Source of the DNA: Calcarisporiella thermophila CBS 279.70 | Taxonomy: Eukaryota; Calcarisporiellomycota | Assembly: GCF_041956535.1 (NCBI RefSeq) | Contig: NW_027192198.1 | Coordinates: forward strand, 628,714 to 692,713 | Direction: 5' to 3' | DNA: 64,000 bases | Shown here: in pieces, positions 58,751-64,000 of the stretch | Layout of the letters: each line of letters starts with the position of its first letter | How positions within the stretch are numbered: the stretch's first letter is position 1 | Translations under genes and position numbers: made by a program | Notes under the pieces: generated by a model | Database searches by the model: none | Told to the model about the DNA's origin: nothing | The model's input: only the letters and a program-made list of their open reading frames with translations

Positions 58751-59888
58751 AACCGACAGTTCCTAATTAATATTAATTATTGTGACAGCCAATAGTAGCA
58801 TGAATGCAATAGTTGCACCTACCCCCACTTTTTTCCCCGCTCATTCTTGCCTTAATCGATGGACAGTTTTATTCTTCGCAGTGTTTGGAGAAAGCCGCAA
58901 GCGCTCATAAGGGTTAGTGCAGTTTGAATTGAATAAATTTGCGCATCCAGAGATTAGTGAACCGACAATTCAATAGACTCTACTGTGCCCGAATCTGGAC
59001 AATGGGCTGCGTCCATTCGAGAACAATTAAACTTTGTGTGCTCTCCCGAAGGCGAATTGCTGCAGCGTGGGGCTCAGGGTTTCTATTTAAATGCAAGCTC
59101 AGTTGTATATTGTATTCAGCCAATTCAATACATTTGTTTTCAAGTTACATGATACAATTAGAAAAAAATAGCCGTGTATATGAGCTCCTTCTTTTTGCCG
59201 GTGCTATTTCACGCCCTTTTTCCTTGAAGCTTTAAATCCGACTCATACTAGGCTCGCAGCATTCTACATTGGGCTTGGAGTGGATGAAGTACTACGACTC
59301 TGCATTCCATTCTTCATTGGTACAGCTAGCAAACCCCTTCAACCATACTCCCAGCTGAATGTGCAGTGCCTCGGTTTGTACGAGTTATAACAAACTAAAT
59401 TTGTTAATAGGTAAACAGGTATGAATAAAAACGTGTGGCATGGCCCTGTATGGGTTAGGAGACTGTAGTCCCTTCCCCCCTTCCTTATGAATAGACAGTC
59501 TGCTTTCAGGCCTACGCGATCCCTCTTAACCAAATAGAGAAGCTTGCATCCTGCATCGAGTACAATAGTGCAGATACGTTGGGTGCTTTCCTCTTCTCTG
59601 CTTTGTATTAGATTTCTGAACAAAATGTGGAGAGAATCAGTGGGATATTTGAAGCAGTATGAATTGAAATACATTCGTAGTAAACGAATGTATTTCCATT
59701 CATTCTGCTTTACAGCTGCCCATCGAGGTGCAAGAGCAGGCATAAAAGAAAGCTTACACAATATTGGCGGTATTTAATAGAACAGAGGAAACAAGAAATC
59801 TTACACAAATTACACGTATTAGTAGTAAAACTCGGTACGACAATGGACCCGTCCTTACATAAGGTCACCCAAAGTAGAGGAGCGTTAC
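58751..59888. other. Gene-poor spacer with an imperfect palindrome
   Basis: About 1.1 kb without a supported gene. It contains a strong inverted repeat at 59652-59710, listed separately. Because of that palindrome, short ORFs on both strands encode related peptides there. Confidence 0.45.
59652..59710. repeat. Imperfect inverted repeat (27-bp arms)
   Basis: Left arm 59652-59678 and right arm 59684-59710 are complementary at 25 of 27 positions around a 5-nt loop (AGTAA). The inner 13 bp (59666-59678 with 59684-59696) pair perfectly. It may be a hairpin-forming element, a small transposon remnant or a regulatory palindrome. Confidence 0.75.
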
Positions 59889-62521
59889 TCAACGCGCGAT
59901 TTTATCATAACAAGCCACTTGTCTAGTATGCCCCCAATGTTTCCCTTTATCATGTTGATTCCAGGGTGGTCCATTCCGGCTCCTAGGGTAGCCGGTTTCC
60001 TTTGCCTCCTGCAGCGACACTTGCTTTGACGGCACCATACTCGAGGGATCTGCGGAGGTGCGGGGTGTACGATTAGGCCACTTCGGGTGATCCTTTTGCC
60101 ACGAAAGGGGCGATGGCTTCGAGGACTTTGGTAGATCGTCCGAAAATTCCCTGCCCATAGCACGGGATTCATGTTGCAGCCGTGTCAGCGGGTTCTTGAA
60201 TTTGCACTCGCTACGGGATGAGGCACTTTCGCAGAGGTCGAGACTCGGCGAAGCCGTTTTATCCGCACACTGGCGATGGTTCCATCGTTTCTTAGTTTTG
60301 TTCTTTCGCTCGCTCTTATTCTCATGGGTATTCAATGGGATATCCCACTGTGCTCTGGGTGTGTGGCGGCTCTTGAGCATATCCTGGACACCGAAAGAGC
60401 CGAGGATCCGGTTTGATTGCCCTTGCTGATGCGTATCTTGAAGAATAGGTAGAGCTAACCTATTATACCCTGGGTCACTAGTGGGATCCAGGTCAGCTGA
60501 AGGGGTATCTTGGACGCTAGGAGTTGGGACATTTCTTCTGCGAGGTGATTTTTTTTCTGCTCGATTCCACCTCCCATTAGCAGCCTGCTGGAGTTCTCTA
60601 ACCGAACCTTCACTTGTGCTACGCCCACTGATAATTCTATCGCCATCGTCTTCACCCTGCTTTGTTATGCCTTTGGCGCAGTGAGCATCGGGAGACCCTA
60701 CTCCCCAATACTGATTGCCTTTTGATTGAGGATTTCGCTGCCGATTGCCTCCAGAAATGGGAGGTGGCCACGGACGACCAGAAGACGTACCATTCTTTCT
60801 GTTCTTAGAACGGTCAAGTGCAGGCAAACTCGAATGGTCATTTTCGTCGCCCTTTATTTGCTTATACCACAGCTGTTGCTCTTGCGGTTTGTGCAATGGT
60901 AGGGGTGACGGTTGAGTATGGACTGGGCTGGAAACATGTTTCGGGGGATTACCCAGTAGCCAAAGATCTCCGGCCCTCTTCCTTTCAGCGGGATCATTTT
61001 TCAAGCCCGATGCGTTCGTATCGAGTAGAGACGGGGGATCGCCCCAAGAATCCTCTCTCAATGCAGCTGTTGGCACTGGGGTATTCGTCTCATGACGCCA
61101 CTCCTCATAGGTCATTGGGAGTAATGTGGGCGGAAAGGGAGGATATGCCGAGGCGAGCATATGATCATGGGTGCTATTTCGACGCATGTCATCGTAAACT
61201 TCGACATGAATATCTCTGGTGTCCCAAGCCACATTTGTACTATTTCTCTGGGAAGCTGCTAATTTGGAAGAGTATTGTGGGGGCATCTTGACTAGGACAG
61301 ATCCCTTTCCGTCGCCGAGCGCAGATCTACCATAAAAAAAAACAAGGTTAGTTAAGGAGAAGTTTCAAATCTAATCTGTATTGAGAATACTGACTTTATA
61401 AGATGCCTCAAATGGGCATAGTTAGGAGTATCCTGATAACGAAGCGCGCGCGTATATTTCAAATAATCTACGAATGCCCTTGGCAAACCGTCGCATAGTT
61501 CTTCTAGAGCCATGCTCTCTTTCAAACACTTCATCTTTGCCCAACCCTGCCTCGGGCTGAAGGCGGAAACTCCAGCCCAAGGCAATTCACCCGTCAGCAT
61601 TTCTATCAGCACATAGGCGACCGACTCCACATCATCGCGACGACTGTGCCCATCACCGCGATGAACATTAAGACTTGCATAGAGTGCCGTTCCGGTCTTG
61701 TTTTTGATGCGATGGCGACGTGGTATGTGGTGCCCTGTGATCGGATCGCGGTAGTACCTTGTGAGGCCAAAATCAATGATGTGCAGCTTTGTGAAGTCGC
61801 GGGGCTGGTCCCAAAATGGGTTCCTTGCCCGATCTCCTTGAAAATCCGTTCCAGACGGTGATCCAGGGAGGATAAATTGAGAGCCTAACAGAAAATTGTC
61901 AGGCTTAACATCACGGTAAACCAATCCGCACGAATGAACATGTTCAAGAAGCGAAATCTACGAGGTAGAGGTATGCTCCATTAGGTCCTGATGGAATGAG
62001 CAAGGGATAGCTAGCTATTTACTATTTGAATACCCAGATCCACCACGATGTCCAATTCGACTCTACCCCCCATGGCCCACTTGAACTGTTTCAAATCCGG
62101 GCCGAGGAGTTCGAGTGCGATGATATAGTAGGGCGAATCTTGGCCAAACCAAAAGCATCGTGGAATTCCTTCTAAAAGAATGTTGAAGAGGAGATGAATG
62201 AGATTATCGCCCAAGTCAGAGAGATATCTATCGAGACGCACCTCTGCCCTTCAATTTTTCATAAATTTCATATTCGTGCCTGAGCTGGGGTTCTCCATCT
62301 TTAATGAGCTCTCGTTTAATAGCAACCCATTTTCCACTCTGAACATCCTGGGCTAGATTAATGAAGAAATAAATATCGTCAAGATCTCTTGGAATTGGCC
62401 CTTCATTCGATAGCCTTGATATCCGCAAAAAAGTGGCATTACCTCGAAATACCTCTCCGAATGATCCCTCACCAATCCTATTCAGAATAAGCCAACGGTC
62501 TTTGATAATAACCTGTGACAT
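59889..62521 (-). CDS. Casein kinase 1-family protein kinase with long C-terminal tail
   Basis: Five minus-strand exons: 62443-62521, 62242-62352, 62023-62171, 61395-61957, 59889-61326, giving 779 residues. The kinase domain (~1-300) has GEGSFGEVF, VAIKREL, the catalytic loop LVYRDVKPDNFLLG (Tyr-Arg-Asp as in CK1 gamma and yeast Yck1/2), IIDFGLTRYYRDP, KTGTALYASLNVH and SRRDDVESVAYVL, all CK1 hallmarks. The ~480-residue tail is basic, Ser/Pro/Asn-rich and lacks the C-terminal Cys pair that Yck1/2 use for palmitoylation. CK1 enzymes phosphorylate primed acidic Ser/Thr sites. The cellular role is not determinable. The first intron is 90 nt and free of stop codons. Confidence 0.88.
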
Positions 62522-64000
62522 AAGCTAGCAGGTGATACCGAATGGTACTAAACAAGTAGCACTGAAATGGCAAAAAGAAAAGACAATTGACAAAAATGGC
62601 GTCAACGAAAAGGATTGGAGAGGAATATGAAAAAAGAAACTATGCCTAGCTTCTTAAGAAGGCGGTCATAAATGCCAATATATATAAATGAATAGCAAAA
62701 TGAAGCAGATTGAAAAAAAAAAATGGAGACAAAGAAGCCAAGTCGATGCTAGTGAAGCCCTAAAACCTAAGTGAGATTGCTAATTGGTCTTGGGGCATCA
62801 CAAGCTCAACAGGGCGGCGAGAAAAGGAAGAGAATTTGAAGCCCTTTTCGATGATAAACAGGGAAGAGGGCCAAGCTAGGATTGGGTGCCGCTAGGTCAG
62901 GCAGATTAAGCGAGGGGATATAGCAGATAGGAGAATGCACTTAGTTCACTGCTAGTTCCAACTGTGATAGCGATAATGTGGCAACCAAAATATAAAATAT
63001 CCTTAATAGTTTAAGCCACCGCCTAAATTCCAGCAGGAGAGGGCGTGAGGTTAAAGTTTTCTCAACCACGTTTAGACAAACTGGTATAACTCTCTCAACA
63101 TTATACAAATATAATATGGATTCTCAACCAAGTCTATCTGTGGGACAGTTCAAACTCAGTAGAATACCCTCCCACCAGCAGCGATTCGTTTAAGTATTTT
63201 ATTCGAAAGTAGAAAAAGAGGAAGGTTTCTACATCCTATTACTTTCCTCTAAGCATTTGGTTTATTGAGCACATTGTGCTTTGATAAGGTCCTCTATCTT
63301 AGCTGATTTATTGCGCCCTGGCCAAGCAGACATCCTTATAGGTCGGAAATGCCTGTCCTATTGGCGATATGCCAAACTGCAGCCTGCTTCCTTCTGAATT
63401 CCGAGGAATATCACTCGATAGACAAGTAAAAGGGAAGACCTGTTGGATTATTCTCCAGTGCGTCGGCTGTTAGATTTTCTTTTTGGAACCGGTATGCGGG
63501 CGCGAAAGCATGCACTGAAAATCGAAACTGTAGATAGATGGATGTCTAAGGAAGATCCAGGGATGACTTGCTGGCATAGGGCTGTCTTTGAGATTTATAG
63601 GGTTAGTTTGCGAGTGGGGTGTCCTAAAGTTTATCCAAACTCTCCACTATGAAGAGACCTGCTCTAGATGTGGGGATTTCTGTTTGGTGGGCTTACGACA
63701 GTGGGCACATACGCTCTCATCCTCGCTTTTCAGCCCATCTCTTCTCTATTTACACCATTTTATTCTTATTGTTCACTACCGAAAACACTGGGCCTTGTGA
63801 CACGAGCGCTATGCAGAAAGCGAAGAAAGTGATTTTCTAGTGCGAGGCTTTTGCCCCATCGATCTAGGCCTAGCTTTCTGTAGAAGACATTCGTAACTTT
63901 TTTCGACGAACTTTCCACGCGTTCTATTGTCTGATACTCGTCCTATTTTGGTAAATCAGTTGGCGCGACAAACTCGGGAACCCCCACTTGTTTCTGTGTC
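62522..64000. other. Right-end region, no gene recognised
   Basis: The promoter side of the casein kinase gene followed by AT-rich DNA to the window edge. Short frames at 63443-63652 and 63588-63840 have no recognisable domain or splice logic. A gene that extends past the edge cannot be excluded. Confidence 0.4.

Noticed and set aside
63443-63840. Small + strand ORFs at the right edge
   Set aside because: Start at non-ATG codons or lack any domain; insufficient support for a gene.

Overview
The window looks like nuclear DNA of a fungus, most likely an early-diverging (non-Dikarya) one. Short introns of about 40-120 nt interrupt almost every gene, intergenic DNA is AT-rich, and about 24 genes fit in 64 kb. 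Fungal-type families are present: a succinate/fumarate carrier, an oxaloacetate carrier, ATP synthase subunit h, an NHP6-like HMG protein, a Uls1-like translocase, a Yap-like bZIP, a Pho80-like cyclin and an NDT80 factor. They sit beside two families usually associated with animals, a CLEC16A/GOP-1 homolog and a YTHDF-type m6A reader. I rebuilt the gene models by joining exons so that reading frame and family motifs stay continuous; almost all junctions are GT-AG. The species cannot be named from this sequence alone.

Layout. 0.5-5.3 kb (+): a very unusual secreted protein with a polycationic block, a polyanionic repeat of about 650 residues without Lys or Arg, and a C-terminal beta-helix. 6-8.4 kb (+): very-long-chain acyl-CoA synthetase/FATP. 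8.8-10.4 kb (-): WDR89-like WD40 protein. 10.7-11.8 kb (+): endosomal syntaxin. 12.0-12.5 kb: assembly gap. 12.8-15.5 kb (-): CLEC16A-like. 16.8 kb (+): small unknown gene. 18-19.1 kb (+): succinate/fumarate carrier. 19.5-20.7 kb (-): RNase P/MRP subunit Rpp1/RPP30. 20.9-22.4 kb (+): SCP-x-type thiolase. 22.9-23.9 kb (-): Pho80-like cyclin. 24.9-26.2 kb (+): bZIP factor. 27.5-29.3 kb (+): NDT80/PhoG factor.

30.4-35.6 kb (+): two tandem GMC oxidoreductases with identical intron positions. 35.8-37.2 kb (+): type II membrane protein with a repetitive beta domain. 37.8-40.2 kb (+): YTH protein. 42.6-44.4 kb (+): copper-radical (glyoxal-type) oxidase. 45.1-49.6 kb (-): Uls1-like SNF2/RING protein with SUMO-interaction motifs and a start codon split by an intron. 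50.0-52.4 kb (-): GH36-like glycosidase. 52.6 kb (+): Cox23/CHCHD7-like. 53.3-54.3 kb (-): RRM-RGG-RRM protein. 54.6-56.0 kb (-): oxaloacetate carrier. 56.6-57.2 kb (+): NHP6-like. 57.5-58.1 kb (+): ATP synthase subunit h. 58.5 kb (-): small membrane ORF. 59.9-62.5 kb (-): casein kinase 1 with a long tail. 62.5-64 kb: no gene seen.

There is no operon logic, but some themes recur. The acyl-CoA synthetase (ends VKL) and the SCP-x thiolase (ends SANL) suggest peroxisomal fatty-acid metabolism. Two GMC enzymes and a glyoxal oxidase are potential H2O2 producers. Two carriers, Cox23 and ATP synthase h serve mitochondria. The most novel item is the secreted polycation/polyanion/beta-helix protein at the left end.
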